DNA of 64,000 nucleotides from Lapidilactobacillus bayanensis (lineage in GTDB: Bacteria > Bacillota > Bacilli > Lactobacillales > Lactobacillaceae): assembly GCF_003946695.1 (NCBI RefSeq), contig NZ_RHOX01000008.1, positions 1 through 64,000 of the forward strand, given 5' to 3'. Each line of letters starts with the position of its first letter. Positions within the stretch are counted from its first letter, which is position 1. Below, in pieces: positions 25,415 to 34,691 of the stretch. The translations under genes and the position numbers were made by a program. The notes under the pieces are model-generated. The model was not told the origin of the DNA. It did not search any database and saw only the letters and a program-made list of their open reading frames with translations.

Positions 25415-27004
25415 TTGGCTGATAAACAGAATACATCTCATCAGGACGAAAATGTCCAACCTAGTGAACCATCGGTATCATCTGCAACAACGACACCAAC
25501 TGAAGATGTTGCTGCAACAATCCTTAATGACACTGAAAATGAAAGTAACAAGACAACGCACAAGAAAAAGCGGCGGCAACCACCAGTTAAACGTTTCAGG
25601 CGGTTAACTTATTGGTTCAGTGTGGTCGTGGCTTTAGCCGTCGGAATGATTGCCGGCGTGCTCATTGTCATGCACCAAATGCAACCAACATTACGTATCA
25701 ATTCCGAGTTAAACGAAGTAATCGGCGTTTATCAGACAGTTAAGAATAACTATTATCAAAAAGTGAGTCAGAAAAAGTTAGTTAACGGCGCTGTCAAAGG
25801 CATGTTAGATTCTTTAGGTGATCCCTTTTCCCAGTATTTAGATGTTGATCAAAGTAGTAGTTTAAATGATTCAACGTCCGGTTCGTTTGAAGGTATCGGC
25901 GCGGAAGTGCAAAAGGCCGAGCATGCCATCAAAATTATTTCGCCAATTAAAGGATCACCTGCTGCTAAAGCTGGCCTGAAAGCCAACGACTTGATTATGA
26001 AGATTAATGGCAAGTCAACCGCTGAATTAAGTGTCGATCAAGCCGTCAGCAAGATCCGTGGTGCTAAAGGGACTCAGGTTACCTTAGAAATTAAACGGGA
26101 TACTTCCACCTTTACGATTAAAGTTAAGCGGGCGAAAGTTGATCAAGCGACGGTTACCGGTCGTATTTTGCCGAGCGACAAAACAGTCGGTCAAATTCAA
26201 ATTTCGACCTTTGCCGAAAACACTGCCAGTGGCATGAAGAAGATGATCAAGGAATTACGTCAAAAAGGCGCGACTCGCTTTATTATTGATGTGCGTGGTA
26301 ATCCTGGTGGCTTAATGAATAGTGCGCTGGCAACTTCAAGTATGTTCTTGAAGAATGGTCAAGTGATTATGCGAGTTAAAGCACGAACTGGTAAAGAAGA
26401 AGTTTACAAAGCCGGAAAAACTTATGATGATGGTTTCAAAGTGACGGAACCAGTTGTTGTTTTAGCTGATAGTGGCAGTGCCAGTGCATCAGAAATCTTC
26501 AGTGCCGCCTTGCAACAATCCGCCGGTGTGAAACTGGTTGGAACGAAAACTTATGGTAAGGGTACCGTTCAAACTGTGGTGCCTTTAAATAATAGCAGTG
26601 AAATGAAATTTACCACGGCTAAATGGCTAACCCCTAATGACACTTGGATTAATAAGAAGGGGATCACGCCAGATGTCAAGGCTGATTATCCAGCACTAGC
26701 CAAATTAAGCTTACTCTCAAGTGGTAATACTTTGCAGGCTGGTAATGTTGGTCGGCAAGTTAAATTATTGCAGACTAATCTTAAAGACTTAGGTTATGCC
26801 GTTAAAGTGACGAGTATCTATGATGACCAAACAGTTGCTGCCGTTAAACAGTTACAGGCAAAAGCGAAGTTAAGTCAGCAAGATGGTATTTTTGACGATC
26901 AAGTGCGGACTGCCTTGTACGCCGAAGTTACCAGTTATTTGCAGGCACATGATAATATCTTGAACGCTGGTTTAAAGGCATTAACACAATCAGTTACTGA
27001 ATAA
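25415..27004 (+). CDS. ctpA: Carboxy-terminal processing protease (S41) with PDZ and peptidoglycan-binding domains
   Basis: This 529-residue membrane-anchored serine protease has a cytoplasmic tail (1-64), one helix (about 65-87), a PDZ domain (about 155-240), an S41 core with Ser357 (SGSASASEIF) and Lys382 (TYGKGTVQ) spaced 25 residues apart as in CtpB and D1P, and a C-terminal peptidoglycan-binding domain (about 440-510). It trims envelope proteins from their C-termini outside the membrane; targets are unknown. The start is TTG 25415 with GGAGG upstream. Confidence 0.94.
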   Translation: MADKQNTSHQDENVQPSEPSVSSATTTPTEDVAATILNDTENESNKTTHKKKRRQPPVKRFRRLTYWFSVVVALAVGMIAGVLIVMHQMQPTLRINSELNEVIGVYQTVKNNYYQKVSQKKLVNGAVKGMLDSLGDPFSQYLDVDQSSSLNDSTSGSFEGIGAEVQKAEHAIKIISPIKGSPAAKAGLKANDLIMKINGKSTAELSVDQAVSKIRGAKGTQVTLEIKRDTSTFTIKVKRAKVDQATVTGRILPSDKTVGQIQISTFAENTASGMKKMIKELRQKGATRFIIDVRGNPGGLMNSALATSSMFLKNGQVIMRVKARTGKEEVYKAGKTYDDGFKVTEPVVVLADSGSASASEIFSAALQQSAGVKLVGTKTYGKGTVQTVVPLNNSSEMKFTTAKWLTPNDTWINKKGITPDVKADYPALAKLSLLSSGNTLQAGNVGRQVKLLQTNLKDLGYAVKVTSIYDDQTVAAVKQLQAKAKLSQQDGIFDDQVRTALYAEVTSYLQAHDNILNAGLKALTQSVTE

Positions 27005-27026
27005 TAATGTTGGTAGGAGTAAGTTA

Positions 27027-27761
27027 ATGGCAAGTTTTGATAGGAATTTAGCCGCGCTAAGTTTGTTGCCCAAGGATGCACGAAATTTTGCAAGTTTTGC
27101 ATTATATGCAGTTAGTGCAGCAGACATTAGCAAAGATCAAGTCGACTATCATGAAGTGGGTATTGCGCCGTTTGCCCAAGCGTTAGCCGACCCCAATCAG
27201 GCGGCGCAGCTTGTTAATACCGACGTGATGATGTTAGGTTATAATATGTCAACGCGGGGAAATGATACAACGATTCCTTGGTCGAATTATCATGAAACCA
27301 TTAAGAAATCAAACGATAAATATATTCCGGCCACCTTGAACGGTACTTTTGCCGAGGGTGCGTATATGAGTGACTTGTTTAAGGATTTGCGCCTGACAGA
27401 TTCTGGTTTAGTTCATCGTCTGTTTCGGAGTACGTTACCGCATTCGCGTTTACGATTGAGAGACGACGAGCTCACCCAAGTAGCCGGCCTGGATTTTGCA
27501 GAAATTTTTCAGCGCAGCATTCAACTTTTTATGGCCGAATATCAGGCGTTGCAGCCCAAATATATTTTATTATTTGGAACCAATACACAGACTGATTTTG
27601 CCAAGTTGCAGCAATATTATCCAGAATTTGCGATTAAGGTAGACACGCAGATTATTAAGTTGAAGCACTATGCACCGCGCGCAGAAAATCATTATTCAGT
27701 CGCCCATCAGAACCGCGCGATTCTAAACAAAATCAGAGCGCAGAGAAGCGCGGGGAGTTAG
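27027..27761 (+). CDS. Hypothetical protein, possibly uracil-DNA-glycosylase-like
   Basis: A 244-residue soluble protein I cannot name firmly. It has a Rossmann-like look with VMMLGYNMSTRG (67-78), FAEGAYMSDLFKD (about 108-120) and PKYILLFGTNT near the C-terminus, in an order reminiscent of the uracil-DNA glycosylase superfamily. The catalytic motifs are not clear enough to claim activity. Start ATG 27027 has GGTAGGAG upstream. Its last codons (ending RAQRSAGS) and stop lie inside the first family III hairpin unit, so the C-terminus may have been altered by that repeat. Confidence 0.55.
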   Translation: MASFDRNLAALSLLPKDARNFASFALYAVSAADISKDQVDYHEVGIAPFAQALADPNQAAQLVNTDVMMLGYNMSTRGNDTTIPWSNYHETIKKSNDKYIPATLNGTFAEGAYMSDLFKDLRLTDSGLVHRLFRSTLPHSRLRLRDDELTQVAGLDFAEIFQRSIQLFMAEYQALQPKYILLFGTNTQTDFAKLQQYYPEFAIKVDTQIIKLKHYAPRAENHYSVAHQNRAILNKIRAQRSAGS

Positions 27762-28213
27762 TGAGGATTAAGTTCAAACCAGTTAAAATCTTGGTTTTAA
27801 GATTTAAACTGGTTTAACTTAACCGGAACTAACTGCGCTTCGCAGCACGTTTCAGATCAGAGTGCGAAAAACAACGGGTTGCTGGTCCAAATTTAAATGA
27901 AAAGATTGATGCATGCTAATGCAGCAAGATTTTCACTTAAATTTCGTACCAGCAGTTGTTTTGAACACGTTTCAAATCAAAGTGTGAAAGACAACGGGTT
28001 GCTGGTCTGAATTTAACTGGAAAGATTGATGCGTGCCAACGCAGCAAGATTTTCACTTAAATTCTGTACCAGCAGTTGACTTGAACACGTTTCAAAATCA
28101 GAGTGCGGAGGACAACGAATTGACTGCCTTAATTTAAACGGAAAGATCGCTGCGTGCCAACGCAGAGAGATTCACGCTTAAATTATGCGCGGTCAGTTGT
28201 TTGCAGCACATTT
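27734..28213 (+). repeat. Family III hairpin repeats, four tandem units
   Basis: Four units of about 120 bp begin near 27734, 27856, 27976 and 28096, each with the frame ATCAGAGTGCGAAAAACAAC ... GTTGTTTTGAACACGTTTCA around a long imperfect hairpin. Stems differ between units but stay paired: GGGTTGCTGGT/ACCAGCAG in units 2 and 3, TTGACTGCC/GCGGTCAGTT in unit 4, GAAGCGC/GCGCTTC with AGTTAGT/ACTAACT in unit 1. Unit 1 overlaps the end of the preceding gene. A further reversed unit lies at 5.80-5.93 kb. Confidence 0.85.
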
Positions 28214-28237
28214 CCAAGACAGTAAGATAACAAAAGA

Positions 28238-28275
28238 GACCATGACGAACACTATTTCGTCATGGTCCTTTTTGT
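28238..28275 (+). terminator. Intrinsic terminator after the repeat array
   Basis: The stem GACCATGACGAA / TTCGTCATGGTC is followed by CTTTTTG. It probably ends the transcript of the ypmS-ctpA group. The remaining bases to 28563 show no gene. Confidence 0.88.
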
Positions 28276-28563
28276 GGTGATGTATAGATAGTTTTTGCTG
28301 TTATTTTATGAGCGAGCGTCAAGCTAAACCAATTGAGCGTGTCATTTTCAAACTTAAATTTAGCCGTGATAATCTTGTAAACATGCCGATAAGATGACTT
28401 TTAGAATTATAATTGACTTATCGAGAAACGAATTTTAAAATAAGTAATGTATTCACAAATGCTTCAGAGGAAGAACTGTCGGGCAAGGATGGTTGCATTA
28501 ACTGGAATGCAAAAATTGAACACAATAATCGATCACAACAATAGCGGGGAGCATCTTTAGCAA

Positions 28564-29700
28564 ATGGGTTATCAAAAAATAGTAACAAGCGCAATGACGG
28601 TTCTGGCCGTGTTAATGTTGGCTGGCTGTACGAGTCAAAAGAAAGCCAGTTCGCCAACAAAATCTTCGACGGTTTCGACGCGATCACTGAAATCAAGTCG
28701 CAAGACTAGTCGATCAGTAAAAGTTGATCAATCAACTTCGAAATCAAAAACTAGTCAGGCGTCAGCAACGTCAAAAGTTAGACAAACGACAACAAAGCCA
28801 GCGGTTAGTCGGCCAAGCGTTGCGACGATGAATCTCAATCAGATTCAAAGGGGTGATTACAGTAGCCTACTGGGTAACTGGCAAATTATTGCTACCGCAG
28901 CAAATTATCGTGGTTCAAAAGGTTACTTGTGGAATTATGGCGGTAAGACGACGCTAGCGGTTACGAAAGACATGATTAGTCAGGAAGGCCTTTCACTGCA
29001 AAGTAATATCTTACAGGATGATAATGGTCAACATGCGATTAATTTTACGCAGCAGGATGGGTGTTTACGGATGGGTATTGATGAATCGCAGGCCATTAAT
29101 TGGATTGTCACTTTCATTCCTAAGGGCACAACCTTCGATTGGGCTGAGCAATACAGAATTAATAACCATGTGAAGATCGGCAATACCAAAAATCTGATTG
29201 TAATTTGGACGAGTAATAATTCGTTTACCCAAGTTTTTGCTGAATCGCCCGCCACACAATCAGCAAAGACGGCTAGTACGGCGAGTTTGAATTTGAATCA
29301 AATCGCAACGAATAATTTTTCAAGTTTGGTCGGAATTTGGCGTAATGCGACGAATGGGAAGACGATTGTTGTGACCAACAGAATTATGCATAAACCTGCC
29401 AATAGTCGCGTGGATATTGACGAGGGCGTTATTGTCAGCGGTGCAGATAATCATGGTTATCCCGAAGTCATTGCCGGTGATGCAATTCGTGATGGTTATA
29501 TTCAAGGAAGCATCGGCACGTTTGATCCCAGCATTATTGGTTCTTCATTTGAGCCGTTGCAGATTGTGCCCAAGAATGTTAAGTTACCAGCGGCTCCCGG
29601 TTTATATGACACTGATGATTCTGACTGGACGCGCGACCGTTTGATTCGCGGCATTCAAGGTGGCGACGGCGTTCGGCCGTATGCTTATTACAGGCAGTGA
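28564..29700 (+). CDS. Lipoprotein with two related C-terminal repeats
   Basis: A 378-residue exported protein with a lipobox at LMLAGC (Cys22), a Ser/Thr/Lys-rich linker (about 25-85), and two related segments starting NLNQIQRGDYSSLLGNW (about 92) and NLNQIATNNFSSLVGIW (about 243). The pattern resembles short repeats (DUF6287-like) seen in lactobacillar lipoproteins, but this is from memory of the motif only. No enzyme motif is visible. Start ATG 28564 has GGGGAG 12 bases upstream, further than usual. It is flanked by terminators and stands alone. Confidence 0.72.
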   Translation: MGYQKIVTSAMTVLAVLMLAGCTSQKKASSPTKSSTVSTRSLKSSRKTSRSVKVDQSTSKSKTSQASATSKVRQTTTKPAVSRPSVATMNLNQIQRGDYSSLLGNWQIIATAANYRGSKGYLWNYGGKTTLAVTKDMISQEGLSLQSNILQDDNGQHAINFTQQDGCLRMGIDESQAINWIVTFIPKGTTFDWAEQYRINNHVKIGNTKNLIVIWTSNNSFTQVFAESPATQSAKTASTASLNLNQIATNNFSSLVGIWRNATNGKTIVVTNRIMHKPANSRVDIDEGVIVSGADNHGYPEVIAGDAIRDGYIQGSIGTFDPSIIGSSFEPLQIVPKNVKLPAAPGLYDTDDSDWTRDRLIRGIQGGDGVRPYAYYRQ

Positions 29701-29901
29701 GAGAACAACGCAATCAGAGGGCCGGTTGAGTGAGAAATTAGCACGCAAGCAATGAGACTTGTTCAACGACCATCATAATTGTTGCTGCACTAATTTTAAA
29801 GCTTAACTTAATTCACGGTGATCTGACTTTCTTGGCAGGTCAGTCTGCTGTTTCAAGCGATAATTTTAAAAATTCTTAAAACATTTTAGGGACTCATTAT
29901 A

Positions 29902-29937
29902 TTTGGTGTATTGTTAACGCAATACACCAATTTTTTT
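29902..29937 (+). terminator. Intrinsic terminator
   Basis: TTGGTGTATTG / CAATACACCAA around TTAACG is followed by seven T. It is about 200 bases past the lipoprotein stop; the bases between hold only a weak hairpin (GATCTGAC/GTCAGTC). Confidence 0.9.
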
Positions 29938-30114
29938 GTTTATGAGAAATATTATGAGAATAAACCCTAATTATCATCAAAAAGTGTCATTGAGGACGTT
30001 GAAATAAAAAAACATTTAAAAAATATTTTGGCCACGAATCGCTGTTATATCAATGAAAAGTCATGAAAACTACAAAATAATTGAAAAAAGTTGAAAATTA
30101 ATTTGATTTTAACG

Positions 30115-30143
30115 TTGACATTAAACTCTAATAATTGTATTAT
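30115..30143 (+). promoter_or_regulatory. Promoter of the peptide-binding lipoprotein gene
   Basis: A consensus TTGACA (30115-30120), a 17-base spacer and TATTAT (30138-30143). The leader would be about 65 bases. Confidence 0.75.
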
Positions 30144-30214
30144 TTTCCCAACTTCTAAATCGAACACAGGTTATTTGACTTTAGAATATCTTTTAATTTT
30201 TTGGGGGAAATAGT

Positions 30215-32197
30215 ATGAAATTGAAAACTAAAAGCCTATTGACGGCGATGTTAGTCGGAGTTACGTTATTAACCGCTGCGTGTGGTAATAGCAAGTCTAG
30301 CAGCAAGAGCAGTCAAAGCTCAGCAGATAGTAAGTATAGTTATGTGTATGCAACAGATCCAGATAACTTCGACTATACGGTCACTTCTCGACAAACAAAT
30401 AGTGGTCATTTGATTAACTTTGTTAATGGTTTATTAGAGAATGATAAGTATGGTCGTTTAGTTGGCGCCCTGGCAAAATCATGGACGGTCAGCAAGGATG
30501 GTAAGACTTATACTTATCATTTACGTAAAGGGATTAATTGGGTTGACAGTGAAGGTAATGTTTATGCCAAGGTTAAGGCTCAAGATTTCGTTACTGGTTT
30601 GAAACATGCCGTTGCTGCTAAGTCAGAAACCTTGTATGTCGTTCAAGATAGTATTGTTGGCTTGAGTGACTATGTTAATGGTAAGACGAAAGACTTCTCA
30701 ACTGTTGGTGTTAAGGCATTAAACGATACCACCGTACAATATAAGTTGAATAAACCTGAAACATTCTGGAATTCTAAGTTGACTTATGGGGTAATGTTCC
30801 CAGTCAATGCGAAATTCTTGAAGTCACAAGGTAAAGACTTTGGTAAAGCAGCTGCCAATGGTATCCTGTACAATGGACCTTATCTACTTGCTAACTTCAC
30901 TTCTAAATCAGTCATTGAATATAAGAAGAATGATAATTATTGGGATAAGAAAGATGTTCATATCAAAGATGTTAAGTTAACTTATAATGATGGTAGTAAT
31001 CCTGATGGGTTGTACAAGTCATTTGTCACCGGTGATTACACGAGTGCAACGGTCTATCCAACCTCTGCAGATTATAAGAATGTTGTGAAGAACAGTAAGA
31101 ACAACATCATTTGGTCCGATCAAGATTCATCTGTTTATAACTTTACCTTTAACTTGAATCGTCAAAGTTACAATAACACGTCTAAGAAGACCGACAAAGC
31201 TAAACAAGATACGCACAAGGCAATTATGAATCGTGACTTCCGTTTAGCTATTCAATTCGGCTTTAACAAGACAAGTTATAATGCCCAATCAACTGGTCAG
31301 GCCGGTGCCATGAAGTCAATTCGTAACATGATGACACCACCAAACTTTGTTCAAGTTAAGGGACAACCTTATGGGGACACTGTTGAAAAAGACTTACAAG
31401 CGCTCGACAGCAAAGCATTTGGCAACGTTAATCTAGCAGATGCCCAAGATGGTACTTTTGATGCAACTAAAGCTAAGGAATACATCGCTAAAGCTAAGAA
31501 AGCATTACAAGCAGAAGGCGTATCATTCCCAATTCACTTGGACTTACCAGCTGATCAAAAAGCCGTTACAACTTTGAATAAAGCAAAGTCATTCAAGAGC
31601 ACTGTTGAGAAGAACTTAGGTAAAGATAATGTTGTAATTGACATTCAATTATTACCAGAAGATAAATATTTAGCTGCTACTTACCAAGCAACAACTGCCG
31701 CAGCCAGTGACTATGATATTAGTAATGCTTCTGGTTGGAGTCCTGATTATGATGATCCATCATCATACCTTGAGATTTACAATCCTGATTCTGGTGCTAT
31801 GTTAACAACACTTGGCTTAACTGCAGGCAAGAGTACTGCCAGCGATACAGCTGCTAAGAAAGAACTTAACATGAGCGAATATGCTGACTTATTAGCTAAG
31901 GCTGAAGCAATTACTGATGATACCGATGCTCGTTACACAGCATTTGCTAAAGCAGAAGCATGGTTATTGAACAGTGGTATTCAAATTCCTGTTAACTCAC
32001 TTGGCGGAACACCATCAGTTACGAAGAAAGTTCCATATACACAACCATATGCTCAATCTGGTATGTATTCTTCACTCGGCTGGATCTTCAAGGGTGTTAA
32101 GGTTCAAACTAAACCTGTTACAATTGCTCAATATAACAAGGCTCACAAAGCTTGGGTAGCTAAGCGTGCAGAGATTGCTAAAGCAGACGATAAATAA
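30215..32197 (+). CDS. Oligopeptide ABC transporter substrate-binding lipoprotein (OppA-like)
   Basis: This 660-residue protein has a lipobox at LTAACG (Cys23), a short Ser-rich linker and a full SBP_bac_5 domain (SYVYATDPDNFDYTVTSR start; VTGLKHAV; NASGWSPDYDDPSSYLEI near residues 500-515). Such proteins capture peptides outside the cell for an OppBCDF importer. No permease or ATPase genes are adjacent, so it must share a transporter encoded elsewhere. Codon use suggests high expression. Start ATG 30215 has GGGGGAAA upstream; promoter and terminator bracket it as a single-gene transcript. Confidence 0.92.
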   Translation: MKLKTKSLLTAMLVGVTLLTAACGNSKSSSKSSQSSADSKYSYVYATDPDNFDYTVTSRQTNSGHLINFVNGLLENDKYGRLVGALAKSWTVSKDGKTYTYHLRKGINWVDSEGNVYAKVKAQDFVTGLKHAVAAKSETLYVVQDSIVGLSDYVNGKTKDFSTVGVKALNDTTVQYKLNKPETFWNSKLTYGVMFPVNAKFLKSQGKDFGKAAANGILYNGPYLLANFTSKSVIEYKKNDNYWDKKDVHIKDVKLTYNDGSNPDGLYKSFVTGDYTSATVYPTSADYKNVVKNSKNNIIWSDQDSSVYNFTFNLNRQSYNNTSKKTDKAKQDTHKAIMNRDFRLAIQFGFNKTSYNAQSTGQAGAMKSIRNMMTPPNFVQVKGQPYGDTVEKDLQALDSKAFGNVNLADAQDGTFDATKAKEYIAKAKKALQAEGVSFPIHLDLPADQKAVTTLNKAKSFKSTVEKNLGKDNVVIDIQLLPEDKYLAATYQATTAAASDYDISNASGWSPDYDDPSSYLEIYNPDSGAMLTTLGLTAGKSTASDTAAKKELNMSEYADLLAKAEAITDDTDARYTAFAKAEAWLLNSGIQIPVNSLGGTPSVTKKVPYTQPYAQSGMYSSLGWIFKGVKVQTKPVTIAQYNKAHKAWVAKRAEIAKADDK

Positions 32198-32238
32198 TTG
32201 AAGATTATTTATTAAGCAATATTGAGAGAGGTTTCATG

Positions 32239-32270
32239 AAGCAATTCTCCTTTTGGAGAATTGCTTTTTT
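32239..32270 (+). terminator. Intrinsic terminator after the peptide-binding protein gene
   Basis: AAGCAATTCTCC / GGAGAATTGCTT with a TTTT loop and a trailing T run. Confidence 0.93.
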
Positions 32271-32339
32271 GTTGCATTAAAAAAGCCGCGTGCAGTATTC
32301 TGCAACGGCAGCTAATGAAAAGTGTGCGACGAAAATTGT

Positions 32340-32988
32340 TTGTTGCAAGTCTTCGCGCTTACACAAAGATTGCACATGGAACATGATGGATACGCCGATT
32401 AAGACAGTGGAAACCAAAACTGTTTTGTAGTGATTCTCCGCGCTTACGCAAAGGTTGGATACGAAACGTGCGGGTACCGTGGTGGGAAATAAATACTTGT
32501 CGCTGGAACGTAGTGGGCGTCGATTTAAGCCGATTAAAATACAAATCGTCTTAAATGCGAGCCTTAATGTAAGCAATAAATTGCTAACATTAATGTCACT
32601 ACTGAGCGGTATTTATTTCCCACCACTTAACTAATAAGATGGCAACCTTTGCGCAAGCGCTGAATTGACGAGTGGTTGAATCGATTCTAATTTTTAGAAG
32701 TACAAATTCGAGGTTAAATCACACCATATCATCTCTTTGGTCAGTGCCGGAGGGAAATCGCGGTCAGCCGCGGAATTCTTGTTAGTGGTTTACCACTTAC
32801 AAGAAAGCCTGTATTTGAGACAAATTTATTTGGCTCAAATCAGACTCGCAGCGTTCCACCAGCGCATTTCCCGCAGGCACGAAGAATCGCAAGATAACAG
32901 TTTTAGGTTTTGCTATTTTGATAATGACTGCAGCGTTCCACCAGCGTATTTCCCGTAGGCACGAAGAACCGCAACAAGACAGTTTTAG
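32340..32988. repeat. Family I structured repeat, copy F with half-ends on both sides
   Basis: A complete element runs from CCAAAACTGTT (32414-32424) to AACAGTTTTAG (32896-32906), 493 bp, ordered module 2, spacer, module 1. Module 2 stems are GTGGTGGGAAATAAAT/ATTTATTTCCCACCAC and ATTTAAG.../CTTAAAT. On its left, 32340-32410 is a truncated module 2 end (CTTCGCGCTTACACAAAG). On its right, 32930-32988 is a second module 1 end (GCAGCGTTCCACCAGCG to ACAGTTTTAG). It sits between convergent genes. Confidence 0.87.
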
Positions 32989-33021
32989 GTCTGTTTGTTA
33001 TTTCAAGTTTTGGCATATTTT

Positions 33022-33612
33022 TTAGCCAAAGATTGGTCGATTATATTCTTTCGCGACGATCTTTAAACCAAAGACATGCACGAACAGCCATGAAAGTGCC
33101 ATGTTAGTGACCGTCATCGCCAGCGCAAGTCCGATCGCAAAAAAGAACTGCCAAGTTGTCCGGAAGCTAAAAAGATTGTAACCGGTAAAATAGGCAAGTA
33201 CGAGTAAACAAACGAACTTTGTTAAATTAAAAGCTAATTGACTAACTTTCGCAGAACGGCTACGATCATTCAGCAGCTGCTTAAATGGCGCATCTATGAT
33301 GGTAAAGACTGGCACAGAAATACGTTTACCGCCGCCACCTAGCTCGATCGATTCAGGTTTAGGATGATAGCCTAGCCCTCTAAAAGCACTGAGTAGCACT
33401 AAATAACCTGGATAGAAGCAAGCAAAGAGTGCGCAACAGAATACTGCCATGGTCGCATCATTCAGATTTAACCACGTCCCACAAATATGTGTGGACAAAT
33501 AGAACCAGCCGCTACTGAGTAACCAAAATAAAAATGTCACGCCACCACTGGTCGGTAGCTTATCATTGCTCAAGAAGTGATGATGTTCCTGAGATGTCTC
33601 TGCTTTTTTCAT
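33022..33612 (-). CDS. Hypothetical membrane protein
   Basis: A 196-residue protein with about four membrane helices (about 25-45, 53-76, 128-150, 155-183) and a cytoplasmic loop containing the glycine-rich ELGGGGKRISVP. I do not recognise a family, and it has no motif suggesting transport or catalysis. Start ATG at 33612 has GAGGAT upstream on the minus strand. It is convergent with the peptide-binding protein gene across family I copy F. The region upstream (33613-33933) is a divergent intergenic stretch in which I see no repeat or clear promoter. Confidence 0.7.
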   Translation of the reverse strand: MKKAETSQEHHHFLSNDKLPTSGGVTFLFWLLSSGWFYLSTHICGTWLNLNDATMAVFCCALFACFYPGYLVLLSAFRGLGYHPKPESIELGGGGKRISVPVFTIIDAPFKQLLNDRSRSAKVSQLAFNLTKFVCLLVLAYFTGYNLFSFRTTWQFFFAIGLALAMTVTNMALSWLFVHVFGLKIVAKEYNRPIFG

Positions 33613-33933
33613 CTTAATTTATCCTCGTTAAATTGTTGACTTAGTTGAAACCAAGCTGTATTGTTTGCTGAATTTGATTCGTCGTTTTTCATCATCAGCT
33701 CTTTCACGACTTGATCTTGTGTCGCGCCGATGCATTTAGTTGGTATGACCAAATTTTACGCGAAATTTTTCTAATTTACCACAGAATATAAGCTTATCTG
33801 ACGCTTTTGCTATTTTTCTAAAGTATTGACTTATTTTTTGTTCGAGCACGGCGAAACCGGTAGAAAAAGTGCACCGGGTAAGTTGATTTGTGTTAATATC
33901 AGAGTAACTATTTTTCAAGCGGGGGTGTTATTC

Positions 33934-34452
33934 ATGACAATAGAATTACGAAAGATGAATCAAAAAGATGCTCGAGCAGAATTTGATTTCTTCCAAACAA
34001 TGCCTGTCGAAAATGGTTTTGAAGTTCCGTATAAGACGCTGACATATCAAGAATTTGTGACGACGGCAATTCCGGAGCGGCTACTTAGTTCTCGTGGGTT
34101 AGGGCCGGCGGTTGGGCGCGTTCCGGACACGTACTTTTTCCTGTGGGATGATAGTCAGCTAATCGGCCTGTTTAAAATTCGCCATTATTTAAACGAGCAA
34201 CTGCGTCACGGTGCGGGGCATATTGGCTATGGTATTTTACCGCAGTTTCGCGGGCGCGGCTATGGAACGCGCGGATTATCGTTGGCTCTTGAGGCATGTG
34301 ATCATATAATGCCAGCTGATGAGCCTGAAATTTATCTTTCCTGTGCTAGGACGAATACTGCTTCGTTACAGGTGATGTTAAATAATGGCGGTCGCATTGT
34401 CGCACAAGATGAAAAAGAGAATTACGTTCACATTCTGCGAGAGCGGCATTAG
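33934..34452 (+). CDS. GNAT-family N-acetyltransferase
   Basis: This 172-residue protein has the GNAT fold with an acetyl-CoA-binding motif A at GYGILPQFRGRGYGTRGL and a motif B helix near ALEACDHIMP. It moves an acetyl group from acetyl-CoA to an unknown amine in the cytoplasm. ATG 33934 has GGGGGTG upstream; the longer frame from 33826 adds an N-terminus foreign to the family. It stands alone. Confidence 0.88.
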   Translation: MTIELRKMNQKDARAEFDFFQTMPVENGFEVPYKTLTYQEFVTTAIPERLLSSRGLGPAVGRVPDTYFFLWDDSQLIGLFKIRHYLNEQLRHGAGHIGYGILPQFRGRGYGTRGLSLALEACDHIMPADEPEIYLSCARTNTASLQVMLNNGGRIVAQDEKENYVHILRERH

Positions 34453-34639
34453 GATCAACGATTACTAGAAGATCAACAGTTACTAATTTGTTTAGTTGGT
34501 TAAGTTTGCGCGGGTACTTTCACGCTGGTAAAAAATCTTAGCTCGTTTTAACAACCAATAGCTTTCAAGTCGCCATTTCAATTCGGCAAGCATTTGGTTA
34601 TTTTAATCAAGCAAGTATTTAATCAACAATTGCGTTAAA

Positions 34640-34691
34640 AAAACTAGGTATTGTCGCTGACTTACAATTTCAGCGGCGATACCTAGTTTTG
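34640..34691 (-). terminator. Intrinsic terminator of the frameshifted papain-like gene
   Basis: On the minus strand AACTAGGTATCGCCGCTGA pairs with TCAGCGACAATACCTAGTT and is followed by seven T. The restored stop codon of the gene above it lies in the 5' arm (34683-34685). The plus strand has only four T. Confidence 0.85.

Noticed and set aside
27734-28213. Tandem repeats as a possible CRISPR array
   Set aside because: Units are long hairpins of about 120 bp with no uniform short repeat and unique spacers, and no cas genes are present.
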